Shown here: positions 18,892-28,394 of the stretch, piece after piece
Layout: each line of letters starts with the position of its first letter
Numbering within the stretch: position 1 is the stretch's first letter
Assembly (NCBI GenBank): GCA_001942415.1
Contig: MKJX01000122.1
Coordinates: forward strand, 25,170-89,169
Reading direction: 5' to 3'
DNA from: Pseudonocardia sp. CNS-139
GTDB taxonomy: Bacteria; Actinomycetota; Actinomycetes; Mycobacteriales; Pseudonocardiaceae
DNA length: 64,000 bases
Program-made: the position numbers and the translations under genes
The notes under the pieces: generated by a model
Database searches by the model: none
What the model saw: only the letters and a program-made list of their open reading frames with translations
What the model was told of the DNA's origin: nothing

Positions 18892-19805
18892 ACGGCTTCC
18901 CGCAGGCTCTCCTGGATCCACGGTTCCAGCGCTCGCTGCGCACCCCGGAGATGGAGGTCGGCTACCTCGAACGCGGCAGCGGCGACCCGCTCGTGCTGGT
19001 GCAGGCGTGGGGACCGCGGCCGGGCGCCACCGCGTCGCTGGTCTACGGCCGGGTGCTGGACGACCTCGCGCAGCGCTACCGCTGCATCGCCGTCGACCTG
19101 CCCAACTACGGGCTCACCGGGCCCGTCGAGTACCACGAGCCGGTGCACGACGTGGCCGTGCGGGCCGTGCTCGCGGTGCTCGACCACCTGGGCGTCGACC
19201 GGGCGCCGGTGGTCGGCTGCTCGATGGGCGCGACCACCGGCATCGACCTCGCGCTCGCCCACCCCGAGCGGGTCGGCGCGCTGCTCGTCGGCGCCTGCCA
19301 CGCGTCCACCGGCGGCGACCCGTACCTCGTCACGCCGTTCCCGTCGGAGGTGATGCGGCTCTACCAGGAGGCCGACGCCGACCCCGGCGACACCGGCAAG
19401 CTGCGCCGGCTGCTGCGCGCCCTCTGGTACGACGAGGCGCTGGTCACCGACGAGATCGTCGCCGCGCTGCAGGACGTGCGGGCCGCGAAGGCCGACCACT
19501 GGGCGGCCGAGCGGCGGTCGGTGAGCGTGCCGCACAGCAACATGGCCGCCCTCGCGACATTGGCGATGCCGGTGACCGTGGTGCACGGCCGCAACGACCG
19601 GATGGTCCCGTTCGAGCAGGCCCTCGCGATCGGCTCCTACGTCACGCACGCCGACGTGCGGCTGCTCGCGCGCTGCGGGCACTGGCCGCCCTACGAGCGC
19701 CCGGACGCGTTCGTGGACGCGGTGCTGTGCCTCCTGGAAGGGCCCCGGCACCGCGCCGTGGCGGGCCCGTCGCAGCACGTGACCGCACATGTAAACAGCC
19801 CTTGA
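18888..19805 (+). CDS. alpha/beta hydrolase
   Basis: 305 aa from GTG 18888, overlapping the reductase stop by 4 bases. Nucleophile 'VVGCSMGATTG' (canonical G-C-S-M-G), acid Asp in 'HGRNDRMVPF', base His in 'ARCGHWPPYERP'. The cap region is distinct from the hydrolase at 14829, so the two are not recent duplicates. The role in the pathway is unknown; it may open a lactone or ester formed after ring oxidation. Last structural gene of the operon. Confidence 0.85.
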   Translation: MNGFPQALLDPRFQRSLRTPEMEVGYLERGSGDPLVLVQAWGPRPGATASLVYGRVLDDLAQRYRCIAVDLPNYGLTGPVEYHEPVHDVAVRAVLAVLDHLGVDRAPVVGCSMGATTGIDLALAHPERVGALLVGACHASTGGDPYLVTPFPSEVMRLYQEADADPGDTGKLRRLLRALWYDEALVTDEIVAALQDVRAAKADHWAAERRSVSVPHSNMAALATLAMPVTVVHGRNDRMVPFEQALAIGSYVTHADVRLLARCGHWPPYERPDAFVDAVLCLLEGPRHRAVAGPSQHVTAHVNSP

Positions 19806-19859
19806 ACAGGTCAGATGATCCGTGGTGAACGGCCGCCCGGGCGACCTACCGTCCGACGC

Positions 19860-20940
19860 ATGCAGCCCGCTCCCACCCCGTCCCGCACCGTGGGGTCGCG
19901 CTACGCCACCCTCGTCGAGATGGGCGCGGTGCTCGCGGACGCGACGACCTCGACCAGCTCGGCCAGGCGTACGTCGAGATGGCCGGGCAGGTCATCGACT
20001 TCCCGATGCTCGCCGTCTACATGTTCGGGCGCGACGGCGGCCCGGCCCCGACCTGGTACGCCTACCGGAACGTGAGCGCCCGGTACATGGCGACCTACGA
20101 GCGGGCCGGGCGGGCCATCGACCTGGAGCTGCGCGAGGCGCTCACCACCCGCGCCCCCGTCTACAACCTCGCCCGCCGTTCCGTGCAGCAGTGGCGCGAG
20201 ACCGAGATCTACCGGCTCGTCGACCGCATCGAGAACATGCTGCACGTGCTGAAGGCGCCGGTCCTCGTGGACGGGCGGGTGGTCGGCACCGTCGACTTCG
20301 CCTCCGACCGGGTCGCGCGCAGGTCGACGAGACCGACATGGACCTCATGGCCGGCCTCGCCCGGACGGTCGGCGGGGCCGTCACCGCCCTGCGCCGCCGC
20401 CAGGAGCTGGAGGAGCAGCTGGCGATCCGCTCGCACGCGCTGGAGACCAGCTCGGCCGCGATGGTGTGGTTCACCGCCGACCGGGCCGAGCCGACGATCA
20501 CCCCGTCGGCGGCCCGGCTGCTGGCCGAGCTGCGCGAGGGCCCGGACATCCTCTACCGGATCCTGCGCGACACCGGCACGACCGAGCAGACCCACCGCTC
20601 GTACCTCGTGCGGCTGCGCGACGGCGCGAAGGACGTGCTGGACTGCACGGTCCGCGCGGTGCCCGAGCAGCCCGGCGCCGAGGTGCTGGAGCTGACGCTG
20701 GAGACCACCGGCGGGCGTTACGTCGACGACCGGCTCTCGTCGCTCTCGGCCCGCGAGCACGACGTCGCCGAGCTGGTGGCCGCGGGCCTGTCGGACAAGC
20801 AGATCGCCGCCCGCCTCACGCTGTCGCTCTACACCGTGCGCCAGCACGTCAAGAGCATCTACACGAAGCTGCAGATCTCCAACCGCGTCCACCTCACCCG
20901 GATGTTCCTGGGCCGGACCGCGAGCATCGACCCCCTGTGA
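19860..20940 (+). CDS. GAF-domain LuxR-type transcriptional regulator, two frameshifts
   Basis: ATG 19860 opens MQPAPTPSRTVGSRYATLVEMGAVLADAT. The frame shifts near 19945 into EMAGQVIDFPMLAVYMFG...YAYRNVS...VLKAPVLVDGRVVGTVDFAS (a GAF-like sensor) and near 20325 into VDETDMDLMAGLARTVGGAVTALRRRQELEEQLA (coiled segment). The C-terminal HTH is clear: 'LSAREHDVAELVAAGLSDKQIAARLTLSLYTVRQHVKSIYTKLQISNR' (LuxR/NarL type). Immediately follows the Rieske operon by 54 bases and is likely its activator, sensing a small molecule through the GAF region. Confidence 0.82.
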
Positions 20941-21021
20941 CCGGCGGTTTCCTGCGCTCTTAGCCGCGTCACAAGATCCCTCTCCACCGTGGGCGCGAAC
21001 ACGGAGGAGAGGACCAACATC

Positions 21022-21225
21022 ATGCGCAGGATCGTCATCTGGACCGTCGCCGCGGCGGTTGTCGGGACCACGCTGGCCGGCTGCCTGCCCGGAGCCGAGG
21101 CCGAGGCGCCGGCGCCCGCGGCGACGAGCCAGGACCCGGCCGCCCCGGCCGACCCGTCGGCCACCAAGGACCCGGACGCCACCTACGACGGGCCCGTCAC
21201 GAAGGAGGACGACGAGGTCAAGTAG
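21022..21225 (+). CDS. small lipoprotein, 67 aa
   Basis: ATG 21022 is preceded by GGAGGAGAGG at about 10 bases, which fixes the start over an upstream in-frame GTG. MRRIVIWTVAAAVVGTTLAGC is a lipoprotein signal peptide (lipobox LAGC, C21). The mature part is only about 46 residues, acidic and Ala/Pro-rich, ending KEDDEVK. No family recognised. It lies 41 bases ahead of a flavocytochrome gene and shares the 'EVK' end with the small protein encoded after that gene. Confidence 0.65.
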   Translation: MRRIVIWTVAAAVVGTTLAGCLPGAEAEAPAPAATSQDPAAPADPSATKDPDATYDGPVTKEDDEVK

Positions 21226-21266
21226 GTCTTACTCGGGTCACAAGGTCGGCTTCCAGCATGGATGGC

Positions 21267-22725
21267 ATGAGCGTCAGCCAGCAGCCGGACACGCAGACGG
21301 TGCCGCACGGGATCGCGGTGTCACCGGGCCCGCCCCTCCCACCCCCGGTCGCCGGGTGTCCCGGTCCCGGGGTGGGCCGGTGTGGCTGCGGTTCGGCCTG
21401 GCCGATCTGCTCGGGCCGCTGGCCGTCGCGATGGTGGTGGTGACGGTGTGCATCTGGGTGCGCAACCAGGGACTGATCAGCCTGGCGGCCGGGTGGGACC
21501 GGTCGATCGGGTCGTTCGGGCTGCTCACGGGCCTGGTGTCGTCGGTGCTGATGGTGATCCAGGTGCTGCTGATGGCCCGTATCCCGTGGGTGGAGCAGGC
21601 GTGGGGGCACGACGTGCTCGCGCACCGGCACCGCTGGGTCGGGTTCGTGTCGTTCTGGCTGATGATGGTCCACGTCGTCGCGTTCGCGGTGTCGGACTTG
21701 ATGGAGGGCGGGGACCCGGCGGCGCAGATGTGGTCGCTGTTCGTGATGCAGCCGTGGATGCTGTGGGCGACGGTCGGCACGATCCTGATCATCGTCGTGG
21801 TGGTGACGTCGATCCGGGCGGCGCGGCGGCGGATGCGTTACGAGTCCTGGCACCTGCTGCACCTGTACGCGTATCTGGGGATGGCGTTCGGGTTCCCGCA
21901 CCAGCTGGTCGACGGCACCGACTTCCACGACCCGTGGGCGATCGCCTACTGGTGGTTGATCTACATGCTGGCGCTGGCGGCGATCCTGGTGTTCCGGGTG
22001 GGGCTGCCGGTGTGGCGGTCGGTGCACCACCGGATCGAGGTCGTGGGCGTGCGGTCGGAGGCGCCCGGTGTCGTGTCGATCCTGATGCGGGGGCGGGACA
22101 TGGCGCGGCTGCGGACGAAGTCGGGCCAGTTCTTCATCTGGCGCTTCCGGACCGGGCCGGGTTGGATGCGCGGCAACCCGTACACGATCTCCGCCGCGCC
22201 GCAGCACGACGAGCTGCGGATCACCGTGCAGGCCGTCGGGGACGCCAGCGCCCGCGCGACCGCGCTGCGGCCCGGGACGAAGGTGGCGATCGAGGGCCCG
22301 TACGGGTCGCTGACCGCCGACCGCCGCGAGCACCCGCGGATGCTGCTGATGGCCGCTGGTGTCGGGGTGGCCCCGATCCGGGCGCTGGTCGAGGACGCTC
22401 CCTACGACCCGGGTGACGTCGCCCTCGTCTACCGCTACACCCGTCCTGAGCAGGCGGTGTTCCTCGACGAGCTGACGGCGATCGCGGCTCGTCGCGGGGT
22501 GGAGCTGCACCTGCTGCCGGCCCGCGCCGCGCCGCCGGGTCGTGGCTGCCGGCCGGGTTCGGGCCGCGTGACGAGGTCGGCTGGCTGCACCACCACGTCC
22601 CGGACATCGCCGATCGCGACGTGTTCGTCTGCGGCCCGCCCAGGTGGAACGCCGCCGTCCGTACCGCGCTGCGAGCCGCCGGGGCCCGCCGCCGCGCCAT
22701 CCACAGCGAGGAGTTCTCCTGGTGA
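21267..22725 (+). CDS. membrane flavocytochrome, ferric-reductase/NOX-like, two frameshifts
   Basis: ATG 21267 (ATG 21258 also possible) opens MSVSQQPDTQ; the frame shifts near 21355. Six or so helices follow, with paired His for two b hemes: H-x13-H in 'HRWVGFVSFWLMMVH' and His in 'WHLLHLYAYLGMAFGFPH'. Then an FAD domain ('GQFFIWRF', 'NPYTISAAP') and an NAD domain ('LLMAAGVGVAPIRALVED'). A shift near 22530 leads to VFVCGPPRWNAAVRTALRAAG and EEFSW at the stop. About 485 residues joined. It moves electrons from cytosolic NAD(P)H across the membrane to an external acceptor (Fe3+, O2 or a partner protein). Confidence 0.85.
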
Positions 22726-22946
22726 CCACGAACGACACGGCCGTCGACAGGGCGCGCACGCGCCGGCTCGTCGGCTGGCTGACCGCCACCGCCGTGCTCA
22801 CCGCCGGTCTGATCGTGTTCCAGATGACCGCCGCCGACGCCCCGGAGGAGGCCAAGGAGGACACCTCCCGGACCACCGTGGCCCCGGCCGACGGGACGGT
22901 GCCCGTGGAGACCGAGCCGACCGGCAAGGCCGGTGAGGTCAAGTGA
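22722..22946 (+). CDS. small single-pass membrane protein, 74 aa
   Basis: GTG 22722 overlaps the flavocytochrome stop (GTGA). MTTNDTAVDRARTRRLVGWLTATAVLTAGLIVFQMTAADA: a basic cytoplasmic end, one helix (about residues 17-36), then a short acidic external tail rich in Glu/Thr/Pro, ending GKAGEVK. Not recognised. The coupling implies it works with the flavocytochrome, for example as an assembly or acceptor subunit (inference). Confidence 0.6.
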   Translation: MTTNDTAVDRARTRRLVGWLTATAVLTAGLIVFQMTAADAPEEAKEDTSRTTVAPADGTVPVETEPTGKAGEVK

Positions 22947-23271
22947 GTGGCATGCGACCCCTGACGATCTGGCTCACCACGCGTCAGCGTGGCGGCGATC
23001 GTCGCCAGCAACCAGGCCAACATCGTCGCCGGTGGCGAGAAGACCGGCACACCGGGCACCACTCCGGGCGGCGCGGTCACCGAGTCGGACGGGACGGCCA
23101 CCCCGCCCGCCGACGCCGTGGTGCCCCCGCCTGCCGCCCGCGGCCGAACCGCCGCCGCCCGCCGACGAGCCCGCGGGCGACGCGGAGCAGCCCGGCGAGC
23201 CGCCCGCTCCGGGGCTGAGCACGTCGAAGCCGCCCCGCCCCGGCGACACGAACGAGCACGGCACCCGGTAG
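22943..23271 (+). CDS. small secreted/membrane protein with Pro-rich tail (two frameshifts)
   Basis: GTG 22943 overlaps the previous stop. MSGMRPLTIWLTT is followed, after a shift near 22983, by SVAAIVASNQANIVAGGEKTGTPGTTPGGAVTESDG, then after a second shift near 23130 by a proline-rich tail PPAAEPPPPADEPAGDAEQPG ending in GDTNEHGTR. About 109 residues joined. The start may be a short helix or uncleaved signal; the tail is probably extended in the cell wall. Unrecognised. Fourth member of the flavocytochrome cluster. Confidence 0.45.
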
Positions 23272-23290
23272 CCGGGGGCGGGAAGCGAGG

Positions 23291-24637
23291 CTACGGGCGG
23301 GGGAGGACGATCTCCGCCCGGAGACCGCCCGCCGCCGACGTGCCCAGCTCCAGCCGCCCTCCGTGCAGCGCGGCCTGCTGCTCGACGAGGGCGAGCCCGA
23401 GCCCCGAGCCCTCGCTGCGCGGGCGGGCGCCGCGGGTGAACCGCTGCCGCATCGCGTCGCGGTCCTGCGGCGGGATGCCCGGGCCGTCGTCGTCGACGAC
23501 CACGCGCGCCACCGGCCCGTCCGGGACGACGCCGACCGTCACGGACCCGTCGGGCCTGCCGTGCCGGGCGGCGTTGTCCAGCAGGTTCGTCACGGCGAGC
23601 AGAGCCCGGCCCGCCAGCCCGTCACCGGCACCTCGCCCGCCGCGGCCAGCCCGAACCGGACACGGGGTGCCGGGCCCGGGCCCGCTCCACCGCCTCGGCG
23701 GCCACCTCGCCGAGGTCGACGGGCCCGCGTTCGGGGAGCGCGCCGGCGTCCCCGCGGGCGAGCGCCTGCAGGCCCTCCAGCAGCGCGACCATCCGGTGGT
23801 GCTCGACGGCCATCGCGTCGAGGGTCTGCCGGCGCAGCCCGGGGTCGAGCCCGGGGTTGCGGCGCAGGGTCTCCAGGTCCATGCCCAGGCTGGTCAGCGG
23901 GGTGCGCAGCTCGTGCCCGGCGTCGGCGGTGAACCGGCGGGTGGCCTGCATGCTCGTCTGCAGCCGTTCGAGCATCCCGTTGAGCGTCACGGCCAGGTCC
24001 GCGACCTCCGTCGGCCCGGCCGCGACCGGCAGCCGGTCGGGCTGGCCCGGCCGCACGCGCATCGCGCCCGTCCGCAGCCGCCGCAGCGGCGCCAGCACCA
24101 GCCCGGTGACGAACCAGACGCCGGCGGCGGTCGCGACGGTGGCCAGCAGCGCGACGAACGCGACGATCCGCCGGTTGTCGCTCGTGCGCTGCTCGACCGG
24201 CGCGAGGCTCTGCAGCACCTGCAGCCGTTCGTCCACCGCCCCGGTCACCGGCCGCACGTAGGAGCGCCACGCTCGCCGCCGACGTCGACGGTGCTGAGCC
24301 CGTCGGAGTGCGGCAGCGGGAGCGGGCCGCCCGGCTGCTCCCCGCGCGCCGCGACGACCTGCCCGTTCGCGATCAGCCGCACCAGCGACTGGCTCCCGGC
24401 CAGCAGCCCGCCGTACTCGTCGGCCGGCCCGGCCGGGCCCGGGTGCCGGGCGTCCTCGATGAGCTTGCCGGCGTCCTCCTCGACCCGGTCGGCGCGCTCG
24501 ACGAGCTGGCGGTCGACGTCCTCGCGGTCGCGGTGGTCGATGCGCAGGGTGATCGTCAGTCCGGCCAGCGCGATCAGCAGCATGACCAGCGGCGCGACGC
24601 TCGCCGTGACCTGGGCCCGCACGCTCCGCGGCCGCAC
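23291..24637 (-). CDS. two-component sensor histidine kinase, about three frameshifts
   Basis: GTG 24637 has GGAGAG 7 bases upstream. First helix 'TASVAPLVMLLIALAGLTITL', an extracytoplasmic sensor loop of roughly 120 residues, second helix 'IVAFVALLATVATAAGVWFVTGLVL', HAMP, phospho-acceptor His in 'ADAGHELRTPLTSL', then ATPase N-box 'NLLDNAARHG', 'DDGPGIPP' and 'GSGLGLALVEQQ'. The frame shifts near 24275, 23655 and 23590. It phosphorylates the response regulator encoded just upstream (13-base gap). It converges on the flavocytochrome cluster, which it may control. Confidence 0.85.
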
Positions 24638-24650
24638 GCCGGTGCTCTCC

Positions 24651-25356
24651 CTAGACCCGGAGCACGAAGCCGACGCCTCGCACGGTGTGCAGCATCCGCG
24701 GCTCGCCCGCGGCTTCGAGCTTCCTGCGCAGGTAGCCGACGAACACGTCGACGACGTTGCTCTCGACGTCCCACGTGTAGCCCAACACGTGCTCCAGCAG
24801 CTGCCGGCGCGACAGCACCTGCCGGGATGCCGGGCCAGCGCGACGAGCAGGTCGAACTCGCGGCTGGTCAGGCCCAGGTCCCGGCCGCGGCGGGCCGCGA
24901 CGCGGCGGTGCGGCTCGATCGCGAGGTCGCCCAGCACCAGCGAACGCCCGGCGCGGGCCTCGTGCAGCCGGATCATGGCGTGCAGCCGGGCGGCCAGCTC
25001 CGCGACGGAGAACGGCTTCACGACGTAGTCGTCGGCGCCCGCGGCGAGCCCCGCGACCCGGTCGTCCACCTCGTCGCGGGCCGAGAGCATGCAGACCGGC
25101 ACCGTCCGGCCCTCCGCACGCAGCCGGGCGACGACCTCCACCCCGGTCAGCCCCGGCATCACGACGTCGAGCACCACCGCGGCCGGCAGCCGGGTCGCGA
25201 TCTCGTCCAGCGCGGCCGCGCCGTCCGCCGCCTCGAGCACGGCGAACCCCTCCACGCCCAGCCCGCGCCGTAATGCCTGCCGCACGCCCTGGTCGTCGTC
25301 GACGACGAGGACCTCCGGTGACCGACGGGAAACGACGACCTCCTCGGGACCCGCAC
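24651..25356 (-). CDS. OmpR/PhoB-family response regulator, frameshifted
   Basis: Receiver domain: '[18 protein letters not shown]' with the acidic pocket, phosphorylated Asp in '[13 protein letters not shown]', Lys in '[12 protein letters not shown]'. Winged-helix output: '[17 protein letters not shown]...[17 protein letters not shown]', then after a shift near 24830 '[33 protein letters not shown]' and '[11 protein letters not shown]'. No proper start codon lies in frame just before VLVVDDD; GTG 25356 is in another frame, so either an indel near 25310 or a different start applies. Start uncertain. Confidence 0.82.
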
Positions 25357-25536
25357 ACCACGAACGCAGCCAGCGTCGCAGACGAGTTGCAGAGCAGCCT
25401 AGAACCGGACCCGACCGGTGTGGCTCGCGTCACAATGGGTTCGGGGGGCACGTAGGGTAATACCGAGGAGGTCGGCGGCGACCTTCAGGGCGACACCGCG
25501 GACGCCGGTGGACCGCCCGACGGGAGCAGAGCCCAC

Positions 25537-28394
25537 GTGCGCACCCGCCACAAGATCTTCATCAACTACCGGCAGCTCGACGCCGGCTACGCCGCGTCCT
25601 ACCTCGACGACAAGCTGACCGAGGCGTTCGGCCGGGGGTCGGTGTTCAAGGCGAGCCGGTCCATCGAGGCGGGCACCGCGTTCCCGCCCGCGCTGCTGGC
25701 CGGCCTGGAGGAGACGTGCGCGATGCTCGTGCTCGTCGGGCCGCGCTGGCTGGACCCCGCACCGGGCGAGGACGGGCCGGCGCTGCACCGCGAGGACGAC
25801 TGGGTCCGCCGGGAGATCGCCTACGCCCTGCGCGTCCGGCCGGGCATCCCGGTGGTCCCGGTGCTGGTCGACGGGCAGCGCAGCGTCCCGGACGCCGGCC
25901 TGCTGCCCCCGGAGCTGCGGCCGCTCGCCGAGCGCCAGACGAGGCACCTGCGGGCGCGGCAGACGAGTCTCGACCTGCCGGGCATCGTCCAGGCGCTGCA
26001 CCGCGCGGCCCCCGGGCTGGTCGCCCGCCACCTCGTGGCCCCGGTCGCCGAGCCGCCGGGGGACCGGCTGCCCAGCACGCTGCTGCTGCCCGAGCACCAC
26101 GTCGTGGACTTCGCCGGCCGCGAGGAGGAGATGCAGCGGCTGACGGCGTGGCGCGACTCGGCGCGGAGCCTCGACGTCGAGGTCGTCACCGGCGCGGCCG
26201 GGCAGGGCAAGAGCCGGCTCGCGCTGGAGCTGTGCCGGCGCAGCCAGGACGCCGGGTGGGTGGCCGGCGCGTCGCGGCCGGGGCGGACGCGGACGGCCTG
26301 GTGCGCCTCAGCGAGTACGGCACGCGGATCCTGCTCGTGGTGGACCGGGCCGAGGTCGCCGTCGGCCACCTCGCCGGGCTGCTGTCCACGCTGGCCGTGC
26401 GCGGCGCCGCCGCGGCCCCGGTCCGGGTGGTCGTCGTGGCGCGCACCCTCGGCTCCTGGTTCGCCGAGCTGGTCGAACGGAGCAACGACGCGGCGGCCGC
26501 GGTGCTGAGCGAGGTCCGGCCGTTCGAGCTGGGAGAGCTGTGCCGGCCCACCGAGCTGGACGCGGAGTTCCACCGGGCCGCGCGGTCCTTCGCCGACCGG
26601 CTGGGCCTGCCGCCGCTGCCCGCGGACGCCCCGCACCCGACGACCTGCTCGGCGCCGAGCGGGTGCTCGACGTGCACGCGGCGGCGCTCGGCGCGGTGCT
26701 CGGCCCCGCCGACGCCGAGCCGGACGAGAGCGGCGAGACCCGCGACCCGGTGTTGCGGCTGCTGCAGCACGAGCGGCGCAACTGGGCGGAGAGCGCCGTC
26801 GCCGCGCAGCTGCCCGACCCGCACCGGGAACGGCTCGCCGTGGTGGTCGCCGTGGGCACGATGTACGGCGGGAGCGCCGAGCGCTTCGGCTACCAGCGCT
26901 CGCGGTGCAGCTGACCTTCGTGCAGGAGCAGGTGCAGTGGTGCGCCGCTACCTGCGCTGGCTCGGCCGGCTGTACCCGCCCGGCCGGCAGGCGCTGGGCA
27001 GCACCGCCCCCAACTCGCTGCGGCCGGACCGGCTCGGCGAGGACCACGTCGCGCTCACCGTGCTGGAGCAGCCGGAGCTCGTCCGGGGGCTCGCCGACCG
27101 GCTCGCTCCCGAGCACCGGGACCGCGCGATGCTGGTGCTCGGCCGCGCCGCGGCGCGCCACCCCGGGCTGGTGGACCGGATCGCCGACCTGATCGACGGC
27201 CACCCGGCCGAGATGGTCCGCACGGCGCTGGTCGTCGCCGGTCAGCTGGAACGGCCCGGGCCGGTGATCGAGGCGGTCACGCTGGCCGTGCGCCGCTACG
27301 GCTCCGTGGTCCCGGCCTCGTCGGTGGTCGGCCTCATCCCGCCCACCGCCGAGTTCGCCGAGCTGCTGGTGCTCACCGCGCAGCGGGCGCTGTCGTCGGC
27401 GCACCTCGGAGGCGGGCCGGACCACTGGACGATCGCCCTGGTGGCCGAGCGGCTGGCGCTCGCGCACAGCGTGCTGGGGGAGGACGCCGAGGCGCTGCGC
27501 GCGAGCGGGATGGCGCTGCGGGCCCACGCGTTCCTCGACGGCTCCGACCTCCCGGACGGGCGGGCCCGCGCGCTCGTCCTGCACGCGCGCCTGCTCGGCC
27601 GCGCGGGACGGCGGGCGGAGGGGCGGGCGGCCGCGGCGGAGGCCGTCGAGCTGCTGCGCGCCCGGTTGCACAGCGATCCGGACGCGGCGGTGACCAGCAG
27701 CCGGACGGCCGACAGGTCTGCTGAGGAGCAGCTGGTCGGCAGCCTGGAGGCGTACCAGGAGCTGGCCGACTCCGCAGGCGACCCGTCCGCCGAGGAGGCG
27801 CTCTACGCCGACCTGCTCGACCGGCTGCAGCGGATCGCCGTCCTGCGCCAGCGCGACGAGCTGCTGACCTGGATGATGGAGCGCGCGCTCGACTCGTCGG
27901 GCCAGATCGTGCCGCTCCCGCCCGACCTGGCGATCGAGATGGCGAGCCCGGACGCGCCGGCCCCGGCGGCCACGGTGGAGGAGCTGCGCGCGGCCCGCGT
28001 CCGCATCGCCGACCAGATCAACCTGCTGCTGGAGCTGCCGAAGCTCGAGCAGACGCCGACCCCGGTCGAGGACGTGGTCGCCGCGCTCACCGCCGCCGGT
28101 CTGTACCGCTGGCACACCGAGCAGGCCGGCAAGAAGTCCCAGCTCGCCGACGACGTCCCGCTCACCGTGATCGCGGTGACCGACGGCCGCCACGACCTCC
28201 GCGCGCTCTACCACGACCCGGAGAGCACGTGCTGGATCCTCGACACCCTGGAGCTCGACGCGTACGGCGGGTTCGCCCGGGTCGACAGGTTCGGCCAGCT
28301 GCTGGCCGCAGGCTCGGCGGCCCCGGACGCGATCGTGGCGGCCCTGCGGGCGGCGCTGGAGCCACCGGGCGCCGGCTTCGGCACGCTGTCGTGA
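25537..28394 (+). CDS. TIR-STAND protein: TIR domain, P-loop ATPase, TPR-like C-terminus (about four frameshifts)
   Basis: GTG 25537. Residues 5-135 are a TIR domain: 'KIFINYRQLDAGYAASYLDDKL', 'SIEAGTAFPPALLAGLEE', 'MLVLVGPRWLD', and 'DDWVRREIAYAL', where E93 aligns with the catalytic Glu of the NADase SARM1. An ATPase follows: 'FAGREEEMQRLTAWRD', Walker A GAAGQGKS (219-226), Walker B 'RILLVVDRAEV'. Frames change near 26280, 26640, 26905 and 26940. The C-terminal half is helical and repeat-like with a distinct last 130 residues ('TVIAVTDGRHDLRALYHDP'). Architecture of an NLR-like defence sensor: ligand binding by the C-terminus, ATPase oligomerisation, NAD+ depletion by TIR. Couples by GTGA to the next gene. 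Confidence 0.8.

Noticed and set aside
22989..25028. 679-codon plus-strand frame opposite the two-component genes
   Set aside because: After its first about 45 codons (part of the small Pro-rich protein) it becomes antisense Arg/Ser/Pro-rich sequence over a clear kinase and response regulator.
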